Shown here piece by piece: positions 27,324 through 33,808 of a stretch of 64,000 bases of DNA. Source of the stretch: Thiothrix litoralis (GTDB taxonomy: Bacteria > Pseudomonadota > Gammaproteobacteria > Thiotrichales > Thiotrichaceae); contig NZ_CP072801.1 of the NCBI RefSeq assembly GCF_017901135.1, positions 2,911,501-2,975,500 on the forward strand. The letters are read 5' to 3'. Position numbers and translations under genes: made by a program. The notes below the pieces were generated by a model, which saw nothing but the letters and a program-made list of their open reading frames with translations, had not been told where the DNA came from and made no database searches. The first letter of the stretch is position 1. Each line of letters begins with the position of its first letter.

Positions 27324-27557
27324 ATGCGAACTGTATCCATCTTTGCCAACGGCAACAATCAAGCCGTGCGTATCCCTAAAGATATGGAATTTTCCAACCT
27401 CAAAGAGCTGGAAATTTTTCGTGAAGGGGATTCGCTGATTTTGCGCCCGACCCGCCCGGATTGGCTTTCATTCGCCGAACTGGATAAGGCGGATGATGAT
27501 TTTCTCGTGGAACGCCCCGATGTGATGAGCGATGAAGGGCGCTTTGAATGGCTCTGA
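27324..27557 (+). CDS. VapB-type antitoxin
   Basis: 77 residues. The N-terminus MRTVSIFANGNNQAVRIPKD is the AbrB/SpoVT-like DNA-binding swapped hairpin of VapB proteins; the C-terminal half (about 45-77) is the toxin-binding tail. AGGAG sits about 8 bases before the ATG. The stop overlaps the ATG of the vapC remnant, as in vapBC operons. With the toxin destroyed, this antitoxin has no functional local partner. Confidence 0.85.
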   Translation: MRTVSIFANGNNQAVRIPKDMEFSNLKELEIFREGDSLILRPTRPDWLSFAELDKADDDFLVERPDVMSDEGRFEWL

Positions 27558-27770
27558 AAACTTACATGCTGGATACCTGTATTTGCAGTTTTATCCAGCG
27601 CGAACAGCCTTTGCAGGTATTACAGCGTTTACAACAAGCCCGTGATCAGCATGATCAGGTGGTCATTTCCGCGATTACCTATGCAGAAATGCGTTTCGGT
27701 GCGACTAACAAATAACCTACGGGAATTCGAGCGTGTCCCCGGTCTTACTGTCGAAGACTGGAGCTGCTGA
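27548..27770 (+). pseudogene. VapC toxin with internal deletion
   Basis: The ATG at 27548 opens MALKTYMLDTCICSFIQRE, the PIN-domain start with the first catalytic Asp (LDTC), and runs 55 residues to AEMRFGATNK and a stop at 27713. In the next frame, NLREFERVPGLTVEDWSC follows to a stop at 27768; this is the usual VapC C-terminus. The middle of the protein, roughly 60 to 70 residues including the other acidic residues, is missing and the frame is shifted. The gene cannot make an active PIN ribonuclease. Confidence 0.8.
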
Positions 27771-27872
27771 TGGCTTTTCCTGATAAGCCTTATACTAATC
27801 TGGAGCGTCCGAATAGAAAGTGGCGGATATTCTGGGTGAGCGTGTCAGGTATCTCGAACTCAGGTGCATTCA

Positions 27873-28250
27873 TCAATTAATCATGCTCCAGAGTTCCATC
27901 CCGATCACGATTACCCATAACAATATAGATACGCCGACCGCCGCCGCAGCGATGTCTTTAATGACTTTGATTTTTTCATTGTGCTTATCTTCGACAAAGT
28001 CGCAGATTGCTTCAATTGCACTGTTGAACAGTTCCGCCATGAGCACCAAGGTGGTGGCTACCAATACCATGAGGAAATCCACCCAACCCCTGAAGGCAAA
28101 TGCCACGATGAGTACAATGATCGACAGCACGAGTTTGTAGGTGACACTGAAATCGTATTTGACCGCGTAACTCAAACCGGATAGCACGGTGCGGAATTTT
28201 CGCAAGGGGTGATAACCCGCATCTCCAGTACCGAGGAACTTATTTTTCAT
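27873..28250 (-). CDS. dgkA: Diacylglycerol kinase family membrane protein
   Basis: 125 residues with three membrane segments and the DgkA signature in LVLMAELFNSAIEAICDFVE, which holds the conserved Glu and Asn of the active site. The C-terminal HNEKIKVIKDIAAAAVGVSI with its Lys and Asp is also typical. It phosphorylates diacylglycerol, or undecaprenol in Gram-positive relatives. It is encoded 2 bases after a PAP2 phosphatase gene on the same strand, so the pair may recycle lipid carriers. Confidence 0.92.
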   Translation of the reverse strand: MKNKFLGTGDAGYHPLRKFRTVLSGLSYAVKYDFSVTYKLVLSIIVLIVAFAFRGWVDFLMVLVATTLVLMAELFNSAIEAICDFVEDKHNEKIKVIKDIAAAAVGVSILLWVIVIGMELWSMIN

Positions 28251-28252
28251 GG

Positions 28253-28774
28253 CTAAACCTTTGGCAAAAACATAACACGTAATAACAACGCAGAAGCAAT
28301 CCCCAGCAGTGCGCCGACCAGCACATCACTCGGCCAATGCACTTGTAAATACAGCCTGGACATCATCACTGTGATCACAACACCCGCTAAGATAATGCCG
28401 CCACCGATTCGCAGCGTCGGCGGTAACAACAGCCACAGTGCCACAAAAAAGGCAGCGGCCTGCGCTGAATGTGCACTGGGAAATGCCGAATCCATTGGTA
28501 GAGCGGTCAAGGGATCAAACAACGCCGGGCGTGGACGCTGAAACCACGCTTTGAGCGCAAAAGCCAACGCACTTGCCAGCAGTAAGGCCGCAGGCAAATA
28601 CATGAGCGCCGGGGCGTATCCTAAACGCCAGATCACGATAACACTCAACACACTCAGCGGCACTAACAACCACAGCGACCCCAGCCAAGTAACCGATGCG
28701 AAAAAATGATCAAGGTAGGGGGTGCGCAAACCGTTGAAAATAGTCAATATATGGCTATCCAAGACGTTTAGCAT
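28253..28774 (-). CDS. PAP2-family lipid phosphatase
   Basis: 173 residues with about five membrane segments and the full type 2 phosphatase motif: KAWFQRPRP (motif 1, KX6RP), FPSAHSAQAAAF (motif 2, PSGH type), and SRLYLQVHWPSDVL (motif 3, SRX5HX3D). Such enzymes remove phosphate from undecaprenyl diphosphate or phosphatidic-acid-like lipids at the periplasmic side. It precedes dgkA by 2 bases. The exact lipid cannot be told. Confidence 0.9.
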   Translation of the reverse strand: MLNVLDSHILTIFNGLRTPYLDHFFASVTWLGSLWLLVPLSVLSVIVIWRLGYAPALMYLPAALLLASALAFALKAWFQRPRPALFDPLTALPMDSAFPSAHSAQAAAFFVALWLLLPPTLRIGGGIILAGVVITVMMSRLYLQVHWPSDVLVGALLGIASALLLRVMFLPKV

Positions 28775-28803
28775 GTTATGTTTCCTGCCAATCCAGAGAA
28801 GAA

Positions 28804-28849
28804 CCCCCTACCGAAAATACCGCATTAAGTCGTATTTCATGGTAGGGGG
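28804..28849. terminator. Long imperfect hairpin downstream of the DUF2189 gene
   Basis: CCCCCTACC pairs with GGTAGGGGG, and inside it GAAAATAC pairs with GTATTTC with one bulge, enclosing an eleven-base loop. It lies between the DUF2189 gene stop (28885) and the PAP2 start, and could terminate the former. No T run follows. Confidence 0.45.
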
Positions 28850-28884
28850 CGTGTGTGATACAAGGGGGGAGTCAGTGCGGTCGT

Positions 28885-29700
28885 TTATGCATCCTTCACC
28901 ATATCGCGGTAAGCGTGCCAACTCGCATGGGCAATCAAAGGCATCGCAATGATCAAGCCGAGATCAAAGGTCGCAATCCCCAAGCCAATCACAACCGTAA
29001 TGGTGAGCGCCCACAACAGCATGGTTAAGGGGTTTTTCTGTACGGCACGGATACTGGTAGCCGCCGCTGTCACAATATCAACTTTACGTTCCAGTAACAT
29101 GGGGGCTGTCACCACACCTGTCATGAACGCAAATAACGCAAACAATAGCCCGATGCTGAAGAAAGCCAGAATAAACATCCAGCCCTGTTCCATGGTGACT
29201 AAGGCATTCCATAAACCGGCGTAACCTTCTATATCGACGGACATTTGATTAAAGAAAATACCCGTGATGACGGCGGATAAGCGTACCCAAAAGACCATTA
29301 TCATCCCCAGTATCACGGCATATAGCCCAAGGCTGATAGCGTTTTCCTGGATACTGCTGAGGGATGACCAGAAACGCGGGGTTTGCCCTTGCTCCAGTTG
29401 ACGACTCAAGCCATACAAGCCTAAGGCAAGGAAAGGGCCTACCAGCAAAAAGCCGGTGCTGGCCGCCACAAAAAACGCTGGATTAGCGGCTGAAACCATG
29501 CTCATGAGGATGCCGACTAAGGCAAAGATAATCCCGTAAGTTAAACTGGCGGAGGGGTTCGCTTTAATATCTGCCCAGCCTTGCCGCAACCAACGCATAA
29601 TCGCAGCAGGTTCAACGTGTTGGACGGGGTAACTTGTGAATAATTGTTCGGCATGAGGAGCGGTAGAAACGCTAGCCGATTTACTGGCGATCTGTGTCAT
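28885..29700 (-). CDS. DUF2189 multi-pass membrane protein
   Basis: 271 residues starting MTQIASKSASVSTAPHAEQL. About six membrane segments follow from residue 60, with WADIKANPSASLTYGIIFAL at the start of the family region (DUF2189). The ATG at 29700 is chosen because AGGAGG lies 7 to 8 bases upstream; the open frame extends to 29787. Function is unknown; neighbours are lipid-phosphate enzymes, but the promoter of this gene appears separate. Confidence 0.85.
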   Translation of the reverse strand: MTQIASKSASVSTAPHAEQLFTSYPVQHVEPAAIMRWLRQGWADIKANPSASLTYGIIFALVGILMSMVSAANPAFFVAASTGFLLVGPFLALGLYGLSRQLEQGQTPRFWSSLSSIQENAISLGLYAVILGMIMVFWVRLSAVITGIFFNQMSVDIEGYAGLWNALVTMEQGWMFILAFFSIGLLFALFAFMTGVVTAPMLLERKVDIVTAAATSIRAVQKNPLTMLLWALTITVVIGLGIATFDLGLIIAMPLIAHASWHAYRDMVKDA

Positions 29701-29736
29701 GATAAACCTCCTTTGAGAACGCTTGACTTTATAATA

Positions 29737-29755
29737 CCCTAGTATTTTACTAGGG
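29737..29755. promoter_or_regulatory. Inverted repeat upstream of the DUF2189 gene
   Basis: CCCTAGT and ACTAGGG flank five bases (ATTTT), lying 36 bases upstream of the start at 29700. The position fits a regulator-binding operator. Confidence 0.35.
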
Positions 29756-29824
29756 ATTGAGCTTAATTTAGTGCAGAACATTCTCAACTACAACAAACCC
29801 TTGTAGAAATACGGAAAATTTTTT

Positions 29825-29868
29825 CTAAAATTGGGCACTCGTGGCGGCAGGAAGGCTTTTTCGGTCAG
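29825..29868 (+). mobile_element. Solo end fragment of the 21.7 kb insertion sequence family
   Basis: Forty-four bases identical to the complement of 21702-21745, the left tip of the insertion sequence. The three outermost bases (TGT, read as ACA here) are changed to CGA, and sequence beyond position 21745 does not match. It lies just before the ribosome site of the Phd/YefM antitoxin gene. It is evidence of an older insertion or rearrangement that left one end behind. Confidence 0.85.
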
Positions 29869-29892
29869 CGACTATGTAACAGGAGATTTGCC

Positions 29893-30198
29893 ATGCAATC
29901 CATTGGCGCACGCCAAGCCAGCAATCAGTTGGGTTCTGTACTTGACCGAGTTTGGCAGGGTGAAGCAGTTAAAATCACCCGTAACAACCGTGAAACAGCC
30001 GTGCTGTTATCCATTCGAGATTTTGAGATGCTGGGGGGGGAGGCATTTCTTCTACGCAAACGGGCAGAGGCTATGCAGCAAGAACGCCATCAATTATTGG
30101 CTTCACTAGAGGCTCTACGCAGCGAAGCAGAGCAAAGCGGACTGACTGAGAACATACTGGTTGACTACTCCCCACGGCTAAAGCCGGGGGATTCCTAA
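29893..30198 (+). pseudogene. Phd/YefM-type antitoxin, C-terminus replaced by a TnpB element
   Basis: The ATG at 29893 has AGGAGA upstream. Residues 1-45 (MQSIGARQASNQLGSVLDRV, then AVLLSIRDFEML) are the YefM/Phd DNA-binding fold and continue with a helical tail to TENIL. After this the frame enters the right end of a TnpB element (LVDYSPRLKPGDS) and stops. The native C-terminus, which normally contacts the toxin, is lost or displaced. No toxin gene follows. The upstream promoter region is also replaced by the IS end fragment at 29825. Confidence 0.8.
30170..30190 (-). ncRNA. 3' part of the omega RNA of TnpB element 1
   Basis: The transcript of the tnpB 3' region and element end should form the reRNA (omega RNA), ending in this right-end hairpin. 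The predicted guide is then the flank directly outside, reading CCAGTATGTTCTCAGTC on the minus strand (about 30160 down to 30144). The TAM would be TTGAC, deduced from the left flank. This is inferred from the known ISDra2/IS608 mechanism. Confidence 0.5.
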
Positions 30199-30199
30199 T

Positions 30200-31351
30200 T
30201 CACCGAGAACAGGACGACGACACCGAAATGCCATCGCCACTAACATTCTCTCCAAAGGCTAACACCGCCAGCCCGGCGGCTAAAATGTTACGTGCTGCAT
30301 TCACGTCACGGTCGTGGGTTGTGCCGCATTCGGGGCACTCCCACGATCGCACGTCCAGCGGCATGTTTTCTTTCACGAACCCACAGCAGGAACAGCGTTT
30401 AGTGGACGGGAAGAATCTCCCTATCTCAACGTATGTCCTCCCGTACCAGCCAGCTTTGTACGCAAGCTGGCGAGTGAACTCACCCCAACTTGCATCCGCA
30501 ATGTGCTTGGCTAACGTTGGGTTCTTAATCATGTTCTTCACGGCGAGGTTTTCAGCACAAACCACTTGGTTCTCGTTAATCAGTTTGCGGGACAACTTGT
30601 GCAAGTTGTCCGAACGGTCATCGGAAATTTTCGCGTGAACACGGGCGACCTTGCGTTTAGCTTTCAACCGGTTCTTGCTGCCGAGTGTCTTCTTGGCAAG
30701 ACGGCGTTGGTACTTCGCGAGTTTAGCCGCGTGTTGTGCGGTGTGGCGGGGATTACCGGATTTAAAACCGTCAGAGGTAACGAACAAATCCTTGATGCCC
30801 ACGTCAATGCCTGCCTTTTTATCGGTGACGGGCAACAGCGTGGGTTCAAATTCACACAAGCAAGACACAAAATAGCGTCCGGCCTGATCTTTGGAAACAG
30901 TAACCGTGGTGGGGTCAGCCGGAAGTGCCTGACTCCACTTGATATTCAGCGGTTTATCGCACTTCGCCAGTTTCAATTCACCGTCACGGTAGCTGAACGC
31001 GCGGTACGTGAATTCAGCCGATTGGCGGTGCTTTTTAGATTTGAAGACAGGGTATTTTGCCCGACCTTCAAAGAAGTTTTTGAACGCCGTTTGCTGATTC
31101 CTCAAGCATTGTTGCAGCGGAACACTGGAAACGTCGTTCAGGAAAGTAGCTTCAGGCAGTTTTTTGATGGCAGTCAGTTGGGAACTCGCTTTCGTGTACC
31201 CAACTTTTTCCTGAGCCTGATAGTAGGCATCCGTGCGGTAACGCAAGATGCTGTTGTAAACGTAGCGCACACAACCGAACGTCTGAGCCAGCAACGTTTC
31301 TTGTTGTGGGTCTGGGTAGAATCGGAATTGGTAGGCGCGTTTAGTTTTCAT
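30200..31351 (-). CDS. tnpB: TnpB RNA-guided nuclease, element 1
   Basis: 383 residues with intact RuvC-like catalytic parts: GIDVGIKDLFVTSDG (first Asp, about residue 190), VVCAENLAVKNM (Glu), and CGTTHDRDVNAARNI (last Asp). The zinc ribbon has CSCCGFV and CPECGT. The N-terminus MKTKRAYQFRFYPDPQQETL is the usual helix-turn-helix start. TnpB cuts DNA next to a TAM using the omega RNA as guide, which favours element retention. The gene looks complete and could be active. Confidence 0.9.
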   Translation of the reverse strand: MKTKRAYQFRFYPDPQQETLLAQTFGCVRYVYNSILRYRTDAYYQAQEKVGYTKASSQLTAIKKLPEATFLNDVSSVPLQQCLRNQQTAFKNFFEGRAKYPVFKSKKHRQSAEFTYRAFSYRDGELKLAKCDKPLNIKWSQALPADPTTVTVSKDQAGRYFVSCLCEFEPTLLPVTDKKAGIDVGIKDLFVTSDGFKSGNPRHTAQHAAKLAKYQRRLAKKTLGSKNRLKAKRKVARVHAKISDDRSDNLHKLSRKLINENQVVCAENLAVKNMIKNPTLAKHIADASWGEFTRQLAYKAGWYGRTYVEIGRFFPSTKRCSCCGFVKENMPLDVRSWECPECGTTHDRDVNAARNILAAGLAVLAFGENVSGDGISVSSSCSR

Positions 31352-31425
31352 TATTCACAAAATATCGTATATTTCGTGAAGAGTCAACAACCGAAGATAG
31401 CAAACCAAACGGAGGAGCGAGAAGA

Positions 31426-31475
31426 GGGTCGGCTGTCGCCGACGCGCTATCCCTCCCCATGCCTAAAGGCAGGGG
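31426..31475 (-). ncRNA. Right-end double hairpin of TnpB element 2
   Basis: Two hairpins on either side of GCGCTATCCC. One is 31455-31475 (CCCC AT GCC, loop TAAA, GGC A GGGG), which contains the tnpB stop; the other is 31428-31443 (GTCGGC, TGTC, GCCGAC). The same arrangement recurs at 32676-32722 with changed arms that keep pairing. It is presumably the omega RNA 3' region of this TnpB subfamily. Confidence 0.5.
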
Positions 31476-32590
31476 TATCTCGCGCACGACTGATGATCGG
31501 CATGATTTTCATAGTGGCATTTCACGCACACAAACCGCGCTTGCGTCTGACGATTGTCCGCCGCTACATGGTGACATTCGGGGCATTCCTGACTGGTGTA
31601 ATGCGGTGGCACAGTGAACAACATGCCGCCTTTCCATGCCATCTTGTAGTCGAGTTGCCGTCGAAATTCACCCCAGCCTTGGTCGAGAATGGCTTTGTTT
31701 AAGCCAGATTTCTGGGCAACGTTGTTACCGGGGTTTTCCGCTGTGCCTGCCGCTGACTTGGACATATTCCGTACCTGCAAATCTTCGATGAACACGAGCG
31801 CGTGGTTTTGGCTGAGCGTGGTCGTCGCCTTGTGCAGGAAATCGCGGCGGGCGTTGGCGATTTGCGTGTGAATTTTTTGAACTTTAACTTGGGCTTTTTT
31901 CCAGTTGTTGCTGAACTTTTGTTTGTGCGCCATGCGCCGTTGGTATTTGGCGAGTGTGGCTTGTTTGCTCTTGAAGCTGTTACGCGATTCCATCCATGTG
32001 CCATCGGAGAGCGTCGCAAAACGGGCTATGCCAAGGTCGATACCGATAGCAGTGGTCGCGGGTGTGGCTGGCAATTCCACTTCCCGCTGAGTTTGGATGC
32101 TGACAAACCATTTGCCGCCTTTGCTGGAAACCGTGACATTGCGTAGTTCTCCCAACACATCGCGGCTATTGCGGTAGCGTATCCAGCCGAGTTTTGGCAG
32201 AAAAATTCGGCTATTGCCTGGGTCGAGCTTGATTTGTTTGGGGTCGGGGTAACGGAAACTGTCACCGCTGCCTTTGCGCTTGAAACGGGGGAAGTCGGCA
32301 CGTTTGGCGAAAAAGTTTTGGTAAGCCTTGTCGAGATCTTTGAGCGCGTGTTGCAGGGGATGGACAGGGGAATCTTTCAGCCACGGGGTTTCCACACCGT
32401 TGCGCCATGCGGTCAGGTGCTTGGCCATTGCGACGTAACCGATGAATTGTTCACCCGCTTCATGATTGGCTTGCTGCAACGCTAACGCCCTGTTGTACAC
32501 GAAGCGACACGATCCCGCGTAACGGCGCAGATGACGCTGCGTCTCACCATTGGGCATAAGTTCGTATTTGAAGGCTTGTAGTCGTTGCAT
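31463..32590 (-). CDS. tnpB: TnpB nuclease, element 2, shortened C-terminus
   Basis: 375 residues from the ATG at 32590 (a TTG seven codons earlier is possible). First and second catalytic motifs are present: AIGIDLGIARFATLSDG and LVFIEDLQVRNMSKSA. The zinc ribbon is CPECHHV and FVCVKCHYEN. The third motif reads ENHADHQSCARYPCL and stops in the right-end hairpin, so the usual AAxNILAAG tail is missing. The catalytic Asp may remain (HAD), but the end is truncated compared with element 1. It may be inactive or produce only RNA. Confidence 0.82.
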   Translation of the reverse strand: MQRLQAFKYELMPNGETQRHLRRYAGSCRFVYNRALALQQANHEAGEQFIGYVAMAKHLTAWRNGVETPWLKDSPVHPLQHALKDLDKAYQNFFAKRADFPRFKRKGSGDSFRYPDPKQIKLDPGNSRIFLPKLGWIRYRNSRDVLGELRNVTVSSKGGKWFVSIQTQREVELPATPATTAIGIDLGIARFATLSDGTWMESRNSFKSKQATLAKYQRRMAHKQKFSNNWKKAQVKVQKIHTQIANARRDFLHKATTTLSQNHALVFIEDLQVRNMSKSAAGTAENPGNNVAQKSGLNKAILDQGWGEFRRQLDYKMAWKGGMLFTVPPHYTSQECPECHHVAADNRQTQARFVCVKCHYENHADHQSCARYPCL

Positions 32591-32675
32591 CTTCGGAGTG
32601 TAGCTAAACAAGAGCGGCTTGAGTGGGTATTCTGCGTTAAACTGCGCGGATTATCCGACAAAACTACCGAACATA

Positions 32676-32722
32676 GGGCGGCTTCGCCACCCGCGCTATC
32701 CTCCCCGACCTGAAGGACGGGG
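32676..32722 (-). mobile_element. Solo right end of a third TnpB-type element
   Basis: Hairpins GGGCGGC, TTC, GCCACCC (32676-32692) and CCCCGACC, TGAA, GGACGGGG (32703-32722) are separated by GCGCTATCCT. The layout matches the right end of element 2. No tnpB gene is attached, since the M14 peptidase gene ends at 32771. It is therefore a relic, and lies just upstream of element 2. Confidence 0.65.
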
Positions 32723-32770
32723 TTTGCCGCGCAACCTGATCAACGGCTGAGGGGAGATGCGGCTTAACCG

Positions 32771-33796
32771 TTATGGTTGTTGTCCCTCCAGAAGCAGACG
32801 TTTCATCAAATAACACAAGCAATCCTGACGGATCACAGTTTCATCCAGCGTCAGCATGGCGGGCATGAGCGGCTGTTTCAGGCGGATTTCATCCTCATAG
32901 CGGAAGAAGAAATGTTCACTCACCGCCATGCCCTCATCATCCCACGCTTGCAGGTTGGCATCAGGGTGGTCACTGGTGGCGAATGCCGTTCCGGCGGGCA
33001 ATTCCGAGAAGTTGTAACGGTCAAGCGCAGGCAGCAGCAGAATATCTGCGCTAATATCGCTGAAACTGAAACGGTATTCCGCAGGCACTGTCACTTGCGC
33101 CACGGTCTGGTAAATATTCACATCGTGCGCGGGTAAGGGATGGTCGGGAATTTCCTGTAAATGCAGCGCGGCATCCAGAAACTCCAGCACATGCTCGACC
33201 CCGTGCGCCACGCCCGGCTTGCCGCATTCCACCGTCACTGCCGGGCAATACTTTGCCATTGCCATCGACTGCACCCCACGCGGGGTTTCAAAAAATACCA
33301 CAATATTGGAAAACAGCCGCGCCAGTTGCAGGGCACGGTTATCCAGCACATTGATGCAGCCGTAATGCGGGTTTTTGCCGGTATTATTGTGTACGTCGAT
33401 GCTGGCAAACAGGCTCCGGCTAGCCATAATGTCGGTGACTTGCGCCATCAGACGGCTTTCCGCGCAATCTGCCACCTCTTCACCCGGCCATACCCGGTTG
33501 TAATCGGGCTGACCGTCCAGCCGTCGCATCCCTGCCTTGGCGGCGTCAATATTGCCGAAAAACACCGACAGCCCACGCGGCAAGGGCTGCTCCTGATACT
33601 TGCGCAGTAATTGCTGGATGGCGAAAAAGCCGGTGTCCTCATTGCCATGCAACAGCACGGACACGAACAGGCGCGGTTCCCGCCTGCCTTCCAGATGTAA
33701 CAGGGTCGGGTTCGGCATCAGGGTGTGCAGTTCACGCGGGCTTTGCAGCGCGAAAAATCCTGCCGGAAGGGTCGTCAGTTCAGTCAGTTTCAACAT
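32771..33796 (-). CDS. Succinylglutamate desuccinylase/aspartoacylase-like M14 zinc hydrolase
   Basis: 341 residues. The zinc ligands are visible: LLHGNEDTGFFA holds H and E (HxxE), and SIDVHNNTG with a further His in DVHNN follows. VTVECGKPG carries a catalytic Glu. Length and motifs match the AstE/AspA group. Full arginine catabolism genes (astA, astB, astD) are not nearby, so AstE activity is unlikely. It is 12 bases downstream of the glutamate-cysteine ligase-like gene, so it may cleave the amide that enzyme makes. That is inference. Confidence 0.85.
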   Translation of the reverse strand: MLKLTELTTLPAGFFALQSPRELHTLMPNPTLLHLEGRREPRLFVSVLLHGNEDTGFFAIQQLLRKYQEQPLPRGLSVFFGNIDAAKAGMRRLDGQPDYNRVWPGEEVADCAESRLMAQVTDIMASRSLFASIDVHNNTGKNPHYGCINVLDNRALQLARLFSNIVVFFETPRGVQSMAMAKYCPAVTVECGKPGVAHGVEHVLEFLDAALHLQEIPDHPLPAHDVNIYQTVAQVTVPAEYRFSFSDISADILLLPALDRYNFSELPAGTAFATSDHPDANLQAWDDEGMAVSEHFFFRYEDEIRLKQPLMPAMLTLDETVIRQDCLCYLMKRLLLEGQQP

Positions 33797-33808
33797 GGTT
33801 TAGGGTTC

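Larger units (their letters stand above)
30161..31382 (-). mobile_element. IS200/IS605-group element carrying only tnpB (element 1)
   Basis: The right end hairpin is at 30170-30190 (CCCCACGGC, loop TAAA, GCCGGGG on plus strand). Reading minus, the end is ...AGTCAA, and the left side is entered after TTGAC (31387 to 31383), as in IS608/ISDra2. The left end has a subterminal imperfect palindrome, TTCAC...GTGAA, at 31354-31380. No tnpA is present, so mobility would need transposase in trans. Joining the two flanks restores an open reading frame across the junction. Confidence 0.78.

Noticed and set aside
30566-31702. 378-residue plus-strand frame across both TnpB elements
   Set aside because: It crosses two elements antisense to tnpB genes and has no domain-like features.
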